Notes: generated from the sequence alone by a model not told the origin. 52,692 nt of DNA from Deltaproteobacteria bacterium (GCA_024280455.1 JAJRQC010000039.1:1-52692), one strand, 5' to 3'; shown: positions 26,732 through 35,360, counted from the stretch's first letter. Program-made: numbers and translations.

Positions 26732-27058
26732 ATGCCGAGAAAAAAACTCGAAGAACCGGAATATGAGGCCTATTTTGACACCCTGTCCAAGGGGTTGAAA
26801 AATCAGGTTGCGGAAATTGAGATTATAGCAGTCGGTATCATGGACAAGGAACAGACCGACTATATCCCCTTTTATGGAATCAGCTATGATCCGTCGGAAA
26901 AATCCATTTCCATCATCTGCGAGTATATAGACCATCGTATTAAAAAACCCCGTGAGGTCTGGGTCAAGGAAAACGAAACCGGTATTGCGGCCATAGAGAT
27001 AACCGGAGGAGACGGATATACCCACCTGCTCAAATTTAAAGAGCCCATCGCCGGATAG
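26732..27058 (+). CDS. DUF5335-like protein
   Basis: A 108-residue soluble protein. The pattern PFYGISYDPSEKSISIICEYIDHRIKKPREVWVKENETGIAAIEI matches the DUF5335-type family, in which a GISYD block and a PREIWV-like block are conserved; the function is unknown. A strong SD (GGGAGGTAACACC) precedes the ATG. It lies upstream of the H+-ATPase gene, separated by a structured spacer that may terminate or attenuate transcription. Confidence 0.7.
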   Translation: MPRKKLEEPEYEAYFDTLSKGLKNQVAEIEIIAVGIMDKEQTDYIPFYGISYDPSEKSISIICEYIDHRIKKPREVWVKENETGIAAIEITGGDGYTHLLKFKEPIAG

Positions 27059-27071
27059 CCCTTCTTCTGTT

Positions 27072-27150
27072 GCCACGAATAGCGTGTAATCACCCTGCGG
27101 ACACTTCCCCTCCGCTGTTTGGGTGACCACGGTATTCGTGGTTTTTCTTT
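27072..27150 (+). terminator. long nested hairpin with U-rich tail (terminator or attenuator)
   Basis: The outer arms CCACGAATA (27073-27081) and TATTCGTGG (27133-27141) enclose ATCACCC/GGGTGAC and then GCGGA/TCCGC, giving a three-tier stem. TTTTTCTTTTT follows. It ends the DUF5335 transcript, or could be an attenuator in the leader of the H+-ATPase gene, whose SD is 30 bases downstream. Confidence 0.65.
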
Positions 27151-27193
27151 TTCTCTCCAGTACTACATATTGTGTTTTCGTGGAGGATTCACT

Positions 27194-29674
27194 ATGGCGG
27201 CATCAACCTCAACCACCGATTCGACGACGTGGAACAACAATGGCCTCAGCTCCGAAGAAGCAAACAAAAGGCTGCAGCAATACGGGCCCAACGCCTTAGA
27301 GGAAAAAAAGGTTTCCTTTATCCTGCTGCTGCTTGGCTATTTCTGGGGACCGATTCCCTGGATGATCGAAGTTGCGGCCATTCTTTCGGCTGTTGTTCAG
27401 CATTGGCCTGATTTCTTTATTATTCTCGCTCTGCTGCTCTTTAACGCCGGGGTAGGATTCTGGCAGGAATACACCGCCGGTAATGCGGTTGAGGCCCTGA
27501 AAAAAGAGCTGGCCCAGAAGGCACGGGTTCTGCGTGACGGGGCCTGGCTGGTCATTGACGCCGCCGGGCTGGTGCCGGGCGATATTGTCCGCATTCGGCT
27601 TGGCGACGTGGTTCCTGCCGATGCCAGGCTGGTTGACGGTGACTACCTCAGTGTGGATCAGTCCGCCCTGACCGGAGAATCGCTGCCGGTTATAAAAAAT
27701 AACGGGGAAGAAGTCTTTTCAGGCACGGTGGTCAAACAGGGTGAGGTGCTGGCCGAAGTCACCGCGACCGGTTCAACGACCCGTTTCGGCAAGACCGCCG
27801 GACTGGTAGAGCAGGCGAAAACCGTGTCCCATTTCCAGAAGGCCGTCCTCACCATCGGCAACTACCTCATCTATGTCAGCCTGGTGCTGGTGGCCATTCT
27901 GGTGCTGGTCCAACTCCACCGCCATGAACCCTGGCTTGATCTGATCCAGTTTGCCCTCATTCTGACCGTGGCCTCCATCCCGGTGGCCATGCCTGCGGTC
28001 CTGTCCATGACCATGGCGGTTGGGGCAATGCTGCTCTCTAAAAAGAAAGCCATCGTCACCCGGCTCGAATCCATCGAGGAAATGGCCAGCATGGACATCC
28101 TCTGCTCAGATAAGACCGGGACCCTGACCCAGAACAAACTGACCCTGGGTGATGTCATTCCCTTTAAGGCTGCAGACTCCCAGGAGGTCCTGTTAATGGC
28201 CTCTCTGGCCTCGCGGGAAGAGAACAGGGATGCAATTGACGAAGCCGTCCTCAAGGGGATGGAGGCAAAGCAGCAGTTGTCCTCATTCAAGCAGACAAAA
28301 TTTGTGCCCTTTGATCCGGTCCATAAACGAACCGAGGCCACGATTCGGGACGCTGACGGAAACGTCTTCCAGGTCGCCAAAGGCGCACCGCAAGTAATCA
28401 TGGAACTTGCCGCTCTTTCCGGAGCCGACCTTGACAAGGCGAATACAGCGGTCAATGACTTTGCCGCCCAGGGGTATCGTGCCCTTGGCGTCGGCATAAA
28501 AGAAGAAGGAGAGGAAAACTGGACTTTTGTCGGCATTCTTTCCCTGTTTGATCCCCCCAGGGAAGACTCGGCCCAGACCATTGACCGGGCCGGCAAGTAC
28601 GGAGTCAGGGTCAAGATGGTAACCGGAGATAATTTGGCCATCGGCAATCAGATCGCCGGACAGCTGGGCCTGGGAACAAACCTCCTTAAATCGGATATTA
28701 TTCCAACAGGGGAAAACCTGAAAGTCGACAATGCAATAGGAGAGAAAATTGAGCAGGCCGACGGCTTTGCCGAGGTTTTTCCCGAGCACAAGTTTGCGAT
28801 CGTCAAGATTCTCCAGAGCCGCGACCATATTACCGGCATGACCGGTGACGGGGTCAATGATGCGCCTGCCCTGAAGCAGGCCGATGTAGGTATTGCCGTA
28901 AGCGGCGCCACCGATGCAGCCCGTGCCGCGGCGGATCTGGTGCTGACCTCGCCGGGCCTGTCGGTTATCATCACCGCCATTGAGGAGGCGCGGCGGATCT
29001 TTGAGAGGATGAACAGCTACGCGATCTACCGAATCAGCGAAACCATCCGGATCATGTTTTTTGTAGTGCTAGCCATGATATTTTTCAACTTCTATCCCAT
29101 CACTGCCATCATGATCATCCTGCTTGCCTTTTTAAACGACATTCCGATCATGGCCATTGCTTACGACCATACCGGGCTGGAGGAAAACCCGGTGCGCTGG
29201 AACATGCATCAGGTGATTGTTGTGGCCACGGCCATGGGTATTGTCGGGGTAGTGGGTAGTTTTGGTATGCTGCTGATTGCCATCGACTGGCTCCACTTAA
29301 GCGTGCCCCAGATTCAGACCTATGTTTTTCTGAAAATGGCAGTGGCCGGGCATCTGGTTCTTTTTGTCGCCCGCAGCAAAGAACATTTCTGGAAACGCCC
29401 CTGGCCGGCACCGGTCATGATATGGTCGGCCGTGATAACCAAGCTGGCTGCGACTCTTATGGCAGCCTACGGCTTTGGCTTCATCACCCCGATCACCTGG
29501 CCTGAAATAGCTCTTATATGGCTCTACTCCATCTTCTCAGCCCTGATAACCGATCTGGTCAAGGTCCAGATCTATCGCCACCTGCAGAACCGGCTGCCGG
29601 GACAACGTACGTTTCTGAAAAAAATCAGAGCGTCTTTTTCCCCCGGAAACTTCGGTGCTGCGGGGAGCAAATAA
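27194..29674 (+). CDS. plasma-membrane-type (P3A) H+-exporting P-type ATPase
   Basis: An 826-residue proton pump of the P-type IIIA group, which exports H+ using ATP. Seen: the actuator-domain TGES motif (160-163), PVAMP in M4 (263-267), and the phosphorylation site SDKTGTLT (D306). The hinge MTGDGVNDAPALKQADVGIAV is followed by hydrophobic M5-M10. The short N-terminus and the absence of a heavy-metal domain exclude metal-exporting P1B pumps. The ATG at 27194 follows SD TGGAGGA; the open frame upstream to 27119 is not coding. Such pumps occur in archaea and some anaerobes and help acid tolerance or pH control. Confidence 0.93.
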   Translation: MAASTSTTDSTTWNNNGLSSEEANKRLQQYGPNALEEKKVSFILLLLGYFWGPIPWMIEVAAILSAVVQHWPDFFIILALLLFNAGVGFWQEYTAGNAVEALKKELAQKARVLRDGAWLVIDAAGLVPGDIVRIRLGDVVPADARLVDGDYLSVDQSALTGESLPVIKNNGEEVFSGTVVKQGEVLAEVTATGSTTRFGKTAGLVEQAKTVSHFQKAVLTIGNYLIYVSLVLVAILVLVQLHRHEPWLDLIQFALILTVASIPVAMPAVLSMTMAVGAMLLSKKKAIVTRLESIEEMASMDILCSDKTGTLTQNKLTLGDVIPFKAADSQEVLLMASLASREENRDAIDEAVLKGMEAKQQLSSFKQTKFVPFDPVHKRTEATIRDADGNVFQVAKGAPQVIMELAALSGADLDKANTAVNDFAAQGYRALGVGIKEEGEENWTFVGILSLFDPPREDSAQTIDRAGKYGVRVKMVTGDNLAIGNQIAGQLGLGTNLLKSDIIPTGENLKVDNAIGEKIEQADGFAEVFPEHKFAIVKILQSRDHITGMTGDGVNDAPALKQADVGIAVSGATDAARAAADLVLTSPGLSVIITAIEEARRIFERMNSYAIYRISETIRIMFFVVLAMIFFNFYPITAIMIILLAFLNDIPIMAIAYDHTGLEENPVRWNMHQVIVVATAMGIVGVVGSFGMLLIAIDWLHLSVPQIQTYVFLKMAVAGHLVLFVARSKEHFWKRPWPAPVMIWSAVITKLAATLMAAYGFGFITPITWPEIALIWLYSIFSALITDLVKVQIYRHLQNRLPGQRTFLKKIRASFSPGNFGAAGSK

Positions 29675-29754
29675 AGCAGGTGCCGGCACTCAAACCGGAT
29701 GGGATACTCTGCGCTTTGCATGGTATCCCTTCCGGGATATGTAATGAGCACCCT

Positions 29755-30541
29755 CTACTCTTTCAACGTCTCTTCAAATTCTTCGATTTCCCGAAATATC
29801 CACCGGCGCTTACTGAAAATAAATTCGGCGCAGAAAACAGCTAAATACAGGCCGCCGATCCAATACAGGCTGGTCCGGCTCGATCGGTAGAGGTAGATCA
29901 GCAGGGTCAGCCAGGAGGCCAGCGAGCAGATTAATCCGGATAACGCCACACCGATACCGGCCTTGATACGGCGGTGCAGACGCAAAGCAGAAAGGTTGAT
30001 GGCGGCAAAAATCAGCAGAAAAGTCGAACTGGCAAAGGAGGAGATAATGCGATAACCAGCTCACTGGAACCGCTGGCCTTGACCCCGTAGAGATTGACCC
30101 CTAAAAAAGCAAGTAAAATCAAAGTTTCCAGCAGGTGATGCATGGCCGAGCCATGGAGACCGCCGCCCAGCATTGCGATGCCGTAGACTCCGTAGGTGAA
30201 GGCATACAGGGCCATGGTGCCGATATAGCCGACCAGCAGGAGCCAGCCCCCCATTCCTGAAATATTGGGATGGGCAAAGGCATGCTCAAGATAGGTAAAC
30301 GAACCGCCGTCCGAATGAAAGGCGACCCCGAGACGGGCATAGGAAAGGCCGGTGAGCAGGGCCACTATCCCGCTGATCGTAAAGGCAATGGGTGCGGCAT
30401 GCCCGGCCTGGGCAATGGCCAGACGAGAACCGAAAAAATTCCACCGCCCACCATTCCGCCCACCCCCATGGCAATGACTTCTTTCAAACTCAACAGCTCT
30501 TCAGGCGGTCTCTCTACGGTTTGCGGTGTGGGTTCCATCAT
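29755..30541 (-). pseudogene. APC-family amino-acid permease, decayed
   Basis: Read on the minus strand, the start (SD GAGGGAAT, ATG 30541) gives an N-terminus with LLSLKEVIAMGVGGMVGGGIFSVL, the first helix of an APC permease. At about 30427 one base is missing; the next frame continues IVALLTGLSYARLGVAFHSDGGSFTYLEHAF and later helices to SELVIAL. Near 30047 a second base is missing; the last frame gives RLHRRIKAG...LTLLIYLYRSS and the end. The total of about 260 codons is far below the usual 420-450, so about 150 codons of the middle are also deleted. Three lesions make this a clear pseudogene. Confidence 0.85.
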
Positions 30542-30838
30542 ATTCCCTCTGTCTTAGACTCAACAAAGATTCCGATGAGTCTCCAGGCCTGTTTGTTAGT
30601 GGTTTGCATGCCCATCGCCTGGAGCCCTGGCGGACAGAACACCATGTGCTTGATACGCTACAGCGTGGTTACAGAGTATCTCTGTTACTCTGATTTGACA
30701 ACGATTTCATGAAATACTTCCATCGTCCGAAATGATGACAAAGAAAAAAACATGACTTCACATATTGCAAAACATGTTTATATTTTTGATATTCAGGTGT
30801 TTTACAGCAGGAAAAGATCGGACAAGGGGGAGCAGGCT
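30542..30838 (+). other. intergenic spacer with possible promoter
   Basis: A stretch of about 300 bases without a gene. TTGCAA (30765-30770) and GATATT (30788-30793) are 17 bases apart and point toward the following operon, a reasonable but weak sigma-70 promoter. No operator is seen. Confidence 0.35.
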
Positions 30839-31798
30839 ATGCATATCGTTATTCTCGGCGCCGGGGCTATCGGCCGTCTATTCGGGGTCTATCTCGGCAG
30901 GGCCGGGCACCGGGTGACCCTGGTTGATCCTGACCAGGCAATCGTTGATGCCATCCATGAACACGGCCTGGGATTTATGGAGCAGGGGGGGAATGATCCC
31001 GATGCGGTGTCGTTTGTGCCGGCCCGGGCGGTTCCCCATGCCGGAGAAATCCGGAAAACCGAGTTGACCCTGCTGGCGGTTAAATCCTTTGATACCCTGA
31101 CCGCGGTTCAATCCGCGTCCCACCTGATTGGTGATGGCGCCCCGATACTCACCCTGCAGACCGGGCTGGGCAATATTGAACGGCTGGAACGGGTGGTACA
31201 AAGTGAGCATATTGTCGGCGGCTTTACCTTTATGGCAGCAGCAAGCCTGGGCCCTGGTACCGTCAGACAGGGGGGGCTCGGCAAAACCTACCTTGGTGAA
31301 ATCAACGGTCCTGTGAGTGAAAGAATACGGCATATTGCCCGGGTATTCACCGAGGCCGGGCTGGTCTGTACGCCGGTCCACCGAATTATCGGCCGCCTCT
31401 GGTGCAAGGTGATTATCTTTTCCGCCATCAACTCCGTGTCCGCCATCCTCCAGGTAAAAAACGGCCACCTGCTTGAATCCATGGAGGCCGTCACCCTGAT
31501 GAAACGACTTATCGACGAGGGACGACTTGTTGCCGAGGCCCATGGCATTGACCTGGTTTTTCCCGACCTGTACGAACTGCTCTTTGAGGCCTGCCGCCGG
31601 ACCGGACAGAATATCTCCTCCATGCTGCAGGATATTCTCAACGGCCACAGAAGCGAAATCGAGGCTCAATGCGGCGCCCTGGTCCGATACGGAGAACAGG
31701 CCGGAGTAGCTGCGCCGACCCAGCAGACCATGGTTGACCTGGTCAAACTCATGGAGAAGAAGGCGGCCGGTGCCTGGGCGGAGGAGGAGGGACGATGA
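30839..31798 (+). CDS. ketopantoate reductase family protein (2-dehydropantoate 2-reductase-like)
   Basis: A 319-residue NADPH-dependent reductase of the ApbA/PanE type. The cofactor loop IVILGAGAIGRLFGVYL lies at residues 3-19. Near 82 comes LLAVKSFDT, then ILTLQTGLGNIERL and the C-terminal helical domain with LWCKVIIFSAINSVSAIL (catalytic-type lysine and asparagine). Ketopantoate reduction in coenzyme A synthesis is the known role, but many paralogues act on other 2-oxoacids. ATG 30839 was chosen because GGGGGAG precedes it and the motif starts at once. It overlaps the next gene by four bases (ATGA). Confidence 0.85.
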   Translation: MHIVILGAGAIGRLFGVYLGRAGHRVTLVDPDQAIVDAIHEHGLGFMEQGGNDPDAVSFVPARAVPHAGEIRKTELTLLAVKSFDTLTAVQSASHLIGDGAPILTLQTGLGNIERLERVVQSEHIVGGFTFMAAASLGPGTVRQGGLGKTYLGEINGPVSERIRHIARVFTEAGLVCTPVHRIIGRLWCKVIIFSAINSVSAILQVKNGHLLESMEAVTLMKRLIDEGRLVAEAHGIDLVFPDLYELLFEACRRTGQNISSMLQDILNGHRSEIEAQCGALVRYGEQAGVAAPTQQTMVDLVKLMEKKAAGAWAEEEGR

Positions 31799-32250
31799 AC
31801 GACTGGAAAAATGTCCTCATAGCTGTTGCCGATACCCCGACTTCGAACAAGGGTATCGAGTATGCAGCACATATTCTAGGTCAGCTTAAAGGCGTTCAGA
31901 TCTGCCTGCTCCATATCTATCCGGAACCACCGCCCGATTATTACAGCTCAGGCGGTTCCCTAACCGACTATAAAGAACAGCAGCACAAGACCGCCTCGGC
32001 TCTGCTCGACCGGTCAGCAGCCATACTGATGGATTTTGGTCTGCCGGAACAGGCCATCAGCCGGGATATCCGGATGGCTGAGCAGAAAACCATCAGTCAG
32101 GCCATTCTTGATGTCCAGGAAGAGGGAAACTTCGGCACCGTTGTCGTCGGCAAACGCGGGCTGTCCAAGGCCGAGGAATTCCTGTTCGGCTCCATCTCAA
32201 ACGCCCTGGTTCATCATACCCGCAACTGCACGGTCTGGGTGGTCGGCTGA
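31795..32250 (+). CDS. universal stress protein
   Basis: A UspA-type single-domain protein of 151 residues. It starts WKNVLIAVADTPTSNKGIEYAAHILG and ends with a nucleotide-binding-like pattern GKRGLSKAEEFLFGSISNAL (GxxG then GS). It overlaps the reductase gene by four bases and is separated from the kinase-like gene by two bases, so the three are one translational unit. Its distinctive N-terminal acidic residue and the loop EPPPDYYSSGGS are unlike the other two Usp proteins of the window, which indicates a separate lineage. Confidence 0.88.
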   Translation: MNDWKNVLIAVADTPTSNKGIEYAAHILGQLKGVQICLLHIYPEPPPDYYSSGGSLTDYKEQQHKTASALLDRSAAILMDFGLPEQAISRDIRMAEQKTISQAILDVQEEGNFGTVVVGKRGLSKAEEFLFGSISNALVHHTRNCTVWVVG

Positions 32251-32252
32251 CT

Positions 32253-33233
32253 ATGGAACTCTCCGACCTGCCCGCAGCGATCCGCGAGCGTCTGCGCGAG
32301 CACCGGGTCACCCGGAGTCTGCGGAGAAAGTCCCGCGTCTACAGTGACACAACGGATTTCACCTCCATTGATTACGGTGATATAATTCTTGTCGACGGCC
32401 GGTATTTTCTGGTGACCGGATATACTCGGGAGGGACGGTTCGGGGTCGATGATCAGATCAAATCCTGGGTGCCGAGGGTGGAAGATCTCGCCACCGGTGA
32501 AAAACAGATCCTGAAACTGGAGTTTCACGAGACCTTTGACATCAAGATGGGCCCCTTCTCCATCCACTGTTACCGCAACCCGGAGAAAGAGGCGAGAATC
32601 CTTGAACTCGTCCGGGGACACGCCCATTTCATGCAGGGCGAGGCTGTCCTTGATGAAGCCGGTAATCTGGTCCGGGTCCTGGATATTATCAACGGCTCAC
32701 GCCTGGACAAGGTGATCCATCGCAGCAAGGTCAGCCACAAACACTATTTCCATGAGGAGCTGCCCGCCATCCTGGAGCACTACCTGCCCTGTGTCGAGGC
32801 CATCGGGTTCCTCCATAAACACGGCTTTCGACATGGCGATGTCCGCCGGGACCATATTTTTGTCGAACGGAAAACCGGGCTCTATCGCTGGATCGATTTT
32901 GACTACGATTTTTACATGCCGGAAACCCCTTTTGCCCTGGATCTCTATGAGCTCGGCAACGCCCTGATGTATCTGACCGTTCGCGGCAACTTCTATATCC
33001 GCGATATTCTTGCTGACCAGACTCTGGGGCAAGCGGTTGCCGACACCATCGTTGCCGGCGATTTTTCCCTGCTCTCCAGAAACAGGATCGTCAACCTGCT
33101 GAAGATTTTTCCCTATATTCCCACAGCGCTCAACAATATTTTTCTCCATTTTTCCCTGGGCACCGAGGTATTTTATGACACCGTTGAAGAGCTGTATACG
33201 GACTTAGCCGAGGTGGTAAACCGGGACTGGTAG
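32253..33233 (+). CDS. protein-kinase-fold protein
   Basis: A 326-residue protein with kinase-like motifs. There is a lysine in QILKLEF (K88), a catalytic-loop-like GFRHGDVRRDHIFVERKTG (H194, D196) and a metal-binding-like RWIDFDYDF (D215). The usual asparagine of the HxDxxxxN motif is replaced by histidine (HGDVRRDH). The N-terminal ~45 residues are charged. It could phosphorylate a protein or small molecule, or be a degenerate regulator. It is the last gene of the reductase-Usp-kinase operon. A second, broken copy of its 3' end lies at 35199-35267. Confidence 0.72.
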   Translation: MELSDLPAAIRERLREHRVTRSLRRKSRVYSDTTDFTSIDYGDIILVDGRYFLVTGYTREGRFGVDDQIKSWVPRVEDLATGEKQILKLEFHETFDIKMGPFSIHCYRNPEKEARILELVRGHAHFMQGEAVLDEAGNLVRVLDIINGSRLDKVIHRSKVSHKHYFHEELPAILEHYLPCVEAIGFLHKHGFRHGDVRRDHIFVERKTGLYRWIDFDYDFYMPETPFALDLYELGNALMYLTVRGNFYIRDILADQTLGQAVADTIVAGDFSLLSRNRIVNLLKIFPYIPTALNNIFLHFSLGTEVFYDTVEELYTDLAEVVNRDW

Positions 33234-33235
33234 AA

Positions 33236-33763
33236 ACTCAAATGGTCATAAGATTCAGAACAAACAGAATTTTGACCCTGGCTTTGCCAAACAACGTGCT
33301 CAATTCTCACATATTATGTCCGGGGAGCGGTTCAATGAGTATAGCCGGATGTTGGCAAAAATTAAAAAAGAAGCTGCCGACCGGAATATGCTGTTTGAAT
33401 ATCGCGGTCCCGGCCTTGATGAAACTTCCCGCTTTTGTCCCGAAAATGTTTATCAGGCAGGTGTTATCACATGTGGCAGGCGAGGTGGGGCCCTGTGTTT
33501 TCAGCAATCTGAATCTGTCGGAAAGCTCCGGAAAAACAGCAGGCAAGCAGATGTCAGCCATCTTTAAAGACCAGCCGATTCCTTTAGAGACCTTCTCTTT
33601 CGGGAACATTAAAAACGAAAACCTTGCCCGAATTTGGCGAAGTAAAACATACTGGGAATTCAGAAAAATCTTTGATCCTGATACCAGACTTTCTTCGGAG
33701 CAGGTTTTGACAGAAATGCCGTCATCCTGCCGGACATGCTGCAAGCGGATGGTGTCTTCCTGA
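33236..33763 (+). pseudogene. radical SAM/SPASM protein, C-terminal remnant with frameshift
   Basis: The plus strand keeps only the C-terminal part of a radical SAM protein. One frame reads SGERFNEYSRMLAKIKKEA, then LFEYRGPGLDETSRFCPENVYQAGVI. Near 33475 a frame change gives GEVGPCVFSNLNLSE, FSFGNIKNENLARIWRSKTYWEFRKIF and the ending MPSSCRTCCKRM. CPE..., GPCVF and CRTCCK are the cysteine motifs of a SPASM/twitch auxiliary iron-sulfur domain. The CxxxCxxC core and the whole barrel are missing. The 5' end lies directly after the kinase stop codon. Confidence 0.72.
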
Positions 33764-33861
33764 GTTTACGATCATTTAGCGGAAGCCTATTTTGAATCAG
33801 AGTGATACCGGTATATGGTCTCAATGCTTTCGTACAAGGACAGGTTAACAGGGTTCTCCGC

Positions 33862-34377
33862 CTACCTTGATCTCTGTTCCATCACCTCAAATACCCAACC
33901 CTGGATCAGGGCACCAATCAGAATGTAGAACGACAACACCAAAGTAAAGATCAATCCGAAATAATCGATCATCATCGGTAGAAGTGGAATTTTAATGGTC
34001 CTGGAAGCAAAAAAGACCACAATTAATCCGTCCCGCATACCGTGCTTGCGCAGATCTTCAAGCAGTGGGTACCAGGCATACATTGGTCCATGGCTGATCA
34101 CTCCGGCTGCCAGGGCCCATAACCAACCCTTGCAACCACTTTCCCGACCGAGATGTTTAGCGATTTGTCTGGGCTGTAAAAAATAGTTGAGCAAGGCAGT
34201 AAACAAGATAACTACGACAAAAACAGGTAGAATTTTCAATAGAATACCGCCACTTTTACGCATGGCCAGCTGGGCGGATTGACTGCTCACAAAAAAAAGC
34301 ACACCATAGAGAATGAGGACGACAAGAAAAAGGTATTTACCGCGAAAGGCAAAGGGCTTGTCCGGTTGTTTCTTCAT
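33862..34377 (-). CDS. half-size permease, C-terminal-half-like subunit
   Basis: A 171-residue membrane protein with about four hydrophobic segments. It belongs to the permease group related to ArsP/DUF318 (PF03773), but in half length: WALAAGVISHGPMYAWYPLLEDLRKHG is the conserved loop, followed by FFASRTIKIPLLPMMIDYFG. It overlaps the preceding gene by four bases (ATGA). The two short proteins probably pair to make one transporter, the counterpart of the single 364-residue permease at 50278. The substrate is unknown; relatives transport metal or arsenic compounds. Confidence 0.75.
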   Translation of the reverse strand: MKKQPDKPFAFRGKYLFLVVLILYGVLFFVSSQSAQLAMRKSGGILLKILPVFVVVILFTALLNYFLQPRQIAKHLGRESGCKGWLWALAAGVISHGPMYAWYPLLEDLRKHGMRDGLIVVFFASRTIKIPLLPMMIDYFGLIFTLVLSFYILIGALIQGWVFEVMEQRSR

Positions 34378-34844
34378 GACAACACCTGCAGGGTAAGGGT
34401 GGTCAGTGCCGCAATGAGCATGGTAAAGATAAAGGACAGAATATTACGATACAGGGTGAAGTGGCCACCGAACACCTCCACCTCAGCCGGTAGCTGGATA
34501 AAACCCAGGGTCACCCAGGACAGGATAAAGGCGCTCACCGCATAGAGCGAGATTCCCTGGCCGAGCAGCTCACCTCCGATCAGATAACTGACTATCGGGT
34601 TTCCAGCTGCTATGGAACCGATCAGGGTGCCGATCAGGGTGTCGAGCAGGGAATTACCTCGAAATAAGGAGGCAAGCATCTTCGGGGTCACCAGGACTTG
34701 AAAAAGACCAACCAGGCCGATGACCCCCAACAGCAGGGGCGCCATGGCCCAGAATGAAAGGCCGCTTTTTTGCAAAACCTTGCTGAAGACAGGCCGTTGT
34801 GTCGATTGTTTATGTTGTTTCTTCTTTATGGCCGAATTTTTCAT
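34374..34844 (-). CDS. half-size permease, N-terminal-half-like subunit
   Basis: A 156-residue protein with four hydrophobic segments. A basic tail (residues 1-25) is followed by LSFWAMAPLLLGVIGLVGLF and then LLDTLIGTLIGSIAAGNPIVSYLIGGELLGQG. The motif GSIAAGNPIVSYLIGGELL takes the place of the CSC motif (FCSCSAVPLFLG) of the full-length permease, so it lacks those cysteines. It is co-translated with the gene after it. The FeoA remnant just upstream suggests this was a metal-transport locus. Confidence 0.72.
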   Translation of the reverse strand: MKNSAIKKKQHKQSTQRPVFSKVLQKSGLSFWAMAPLLLGVIGLVGLFQVLVTPKMLASLFRGNSLLDTLIGTLIGSIAAGNPIVSYLIGGELLGQGISLYAVSAFILSWVTLGFIQLPAEVEVFGGHFTLYRNILSFIFTMLIAALTTLTLQVLS

Positions 34845-34889
34845 TTTTTTTCACTGGTGTGTTTCGGTACGCCTCTTCCTTCACGTCAG

Positions 34890-35018
34890 TCAGTGACCTG
34901 GTAAAATTCCCCTCTGGGCCAGCCGCTGGGCGATTTTCTCATCAGGTCCCAGCGAGCGGATGATACATTCGCTCCGGGCCTGCAGGGCGAATACCGGCAT
35001 ATGTTGAGCTATTGTCAT
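34890..35018 (-). pseudogene. FeoA-like fragment
   Basis: From ATG 35018 the minus strand gives MPVFALQARSECIIRSLG, then DEKIAQRLAQRGILPG and a stop, which corresponds to the first half of the ferrous-iron transport SH3-like protein FeoA. The second half (a GDPxxxxVxGY-type block) is missing. Upstream in the same frame, HILVQGQLRLVLSKAG looks like the C-terminus of another FeoA, so two tandem copies may have collapsed. No feoB is nearby. I infer a non-functional remnant, although a very short peptide cannot be excluded. Confidence 0.5.
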
Positions 35019-35198
35019 GTTGTTTTCCTGCCCTACTCCTGCTTTTGATAGAACCAATCTCAACTGTCCCTGTACAAGAATATGTCCCTGCATGGCTTGG
35101 AGAAGAGAAAACCGGCACCACAATGAACAAATGCACAAAATCCACCTTGTGACTTATCTAAATTCTGGATACTGTTCATCGATTCCCGCTTAGCGGGA

Positions 35199-35267
35199 AC
35201 CGAGGTATTTTGTGGCCCAGTTGAAGAGCCGGACGGACTTAGCGAGGTTGTGAACCGAGGCTGGTAA
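35199..35267 (+). pseudogene. remnant copy of the 3' end of the kinase-fold gene
   Basis: These 69 bases match 33162-33233, the last 24 codons of the kinase-like gene. Both read TEVF, then VEE, then EVVNR and a tryptophan before the stop. The remnant has lost three bases in the middle and its identity is roughly 75-80 percent. Nothing upstream of it matches the kinase. With the intact copy it brackets about 2 kb that hold the radical SAM remnant, the half permeases and the FeoA fragment. Confidence 0.7.
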
Positions 35268-35293
35268 TTGTTTGATCCTGTGAGAAACCATCG

Positions 35294-35353
35294 TTAACAA
35301 GGCACCGGGAACAGCTCGTTATCCTCGGCATCGTTACCACCTTTCAGCAACAG
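35294..35353 (-). pseudogene. possible LOG-family fragment
   Basis: The minus strand reads LLLKGGNDAEDNELFPVPC and a stop. This resembles the end of LOG-family proteins: the gene at 24312 has ADEGVIDAEDKELFWF at the equivalent place, and the bases CTCGTTATCCTCGGCATCGTT resemble 24410-24432. It is too short to be sure, but it fits the other fragments packed in this 0.5-kb gap (34845-35360). Confidence 0.3.
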
Positions 35354-35360
35354 GAAAAGA

